Source: Liolophura sinensis (Eukaryota; Mollusca; Polyplacophora; Chitonida; Chitonidae). From it: a DNA stretch of 64,000 nucleotides. The notes below the pieces were generated by a model. It had not been told where the DNA came from, did not search any database, and saw only the letters and a list, made by a program, of their open reading frames with translations. The position numbers and the translations under genes are program-made. Location: NCBI RefSeq assembly GCF_032854445.1, contig NC_088307.1:12228017-12292016 (forward strand), given 5' to 3'. Positions 63,341 through 64,000 of this stretch are shown here, in pieces (positions within the stretch are counted from its first letter, which is position 1; each line of letters opens with the position of its first letter).

Positions 63341-64000
63341 GTATTCGGATTGGTTGATTTGTTTCTGTATTTGATTAGGTGTAGCTCTGTATTCAAGAAT
63401 TTTTCATATGTACACAAGAATTTATGGTTACGGTTTGTGGATAATAGTTTCTGTAAACCACTTTGACTAAAGTCTCGTTGGTTGCAAACTCATTGGTCAG
63501 GGGCCTGTCGACTACGCCAAGAAAACATGTTTGTCCACTGATAAGACAGTTTGTCCTTGATAGTGGTTGTCTTTGTTATATAAAGGACATTGTCTTGATA
63601 AATCCTTTTTATGAAACTACAGTGTTGTTCTTACCAAACAACTTGCTCTAAGATGGTCAAAATTTTCGTTTCTAGCACCCGTGAATAAACCCTAAAATCT
63701 TATTTGTAATTTTCACTTAAATCAAAAGAAGGCTGTGTGGAATCTGTCCCAGTCTAGGCAAACACACGGAAAGCCATACTCTTCTGAACATTATGATAAT
63801 TAAAGAAAGAATATTTTGATGACTTGATTGAGTATTAAGTATTTGATTGAGTTGGATGCAATGACAAATTAGTGGATTCTGGAAACCTGGCAGAGCCAAA
63901 TTTTATGACATTAAACGTTCTAGCTAAGCAAGAAGGAGCTAGATTCTAACATGAATGCCATCTTATTCATAAAAGGGTTAGTAGCCTGAACTGAGGGAAT
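63341..64000. other. Start of intron 38; degenerate SINE-A traces only
   Basis: 63351-63410 (tgtatttgattaggtgtagc..gtattcaagaatttttcata) and 63840-63900 (gtatttgattgagttggatg..aacctggcagagccaaat) look like old reversed SINE-A remnants. No exon is seen. Confidence 0.45.

Noticed and set aside
1-64000. CRISPR arrays or bacterial operons
   Set aside because: The tandem repeats lack unique spacers and the window has clear spliced eukaryotic gene structure.

Overview
This window is animal nuclear DNA. It carries one long, interrupted gene on the + strand, packed with short interspersed repeats; there is no operon structure, and long open frames occur only inside exons or tandem arrays. The many copies of a tRNA-headed SINE ending in AAAT repeats, a second repeat group ending in CACTCACTCA, and the abundance of the palindrome TACATGTA suggest a marine lophotrochozoan, most likely a mollusc. 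That taxonomic call is an inference from repeat style and is not proven.

The gene is recognised as an orthologue of CEP350 (CAP350), the large centrosome/centriole scaffold. I could chain 38 internal exons from 5338 to 63340. Every junction has AG/GT borders and compatible phase, giving one open frame of about 2,189 codons. The strongest matches to vertebrate CEP350 are: the motif ending RKVAAGPPPPVYKG with GFNEAE; SRHYDADAVRQYIAKQKEER; the QYRTRAERIQAIKDTAATL helix; ERKMAAELNLLESMEESM; FDESLTEDEVEEKSFR; the FTTEMVSQYMREEELRAQHQ helix with the following KKRQRGIILKLEQEQAEIKR coiled coil; REKKLRDRRKNAEQLLAWKK; and ETASDQSDVEGRIRALKDQL. The start codon exon(s) and the 3' third, including the CAP-Gly domain expected in this family, lie outside the window or were not found.

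Layout: 1-5337 is upstream or first-intron sequence with SINEs and a 63-bp tandem array. 5338-11790 holds exons e1-e4, with e4 the largest at 669 bp. 11791-18722 is a repeat-rich 6.9-kb intron. 18723-53304 holds e5-e32 at about one exon per 1-1.5 kb. 53305-57745 is a 4.4-kb intron. 57746-63340 holds e33-e38. About 36 SINE copies, a TIR (MITE-like) family with more than ten members, at least two further tRNA-headed SINE groups and about ten minisatellites fill the introns.

The most unusual signals are: a minisatellite that iterates the exon 30 end together with its 5' splice site (51351-52030); a 78-bp array presenting about 14 strong 3' splice-site look-alikes (48028-49170); a 15-nt in-frame microexon candidate (20901-20915); an array with ten perfect AP-1 heptamers (38280-38705); an array with thirteen AGATAA motifs (30150-30715); and a near-perfect 50-bp hairpin (17482-17597).
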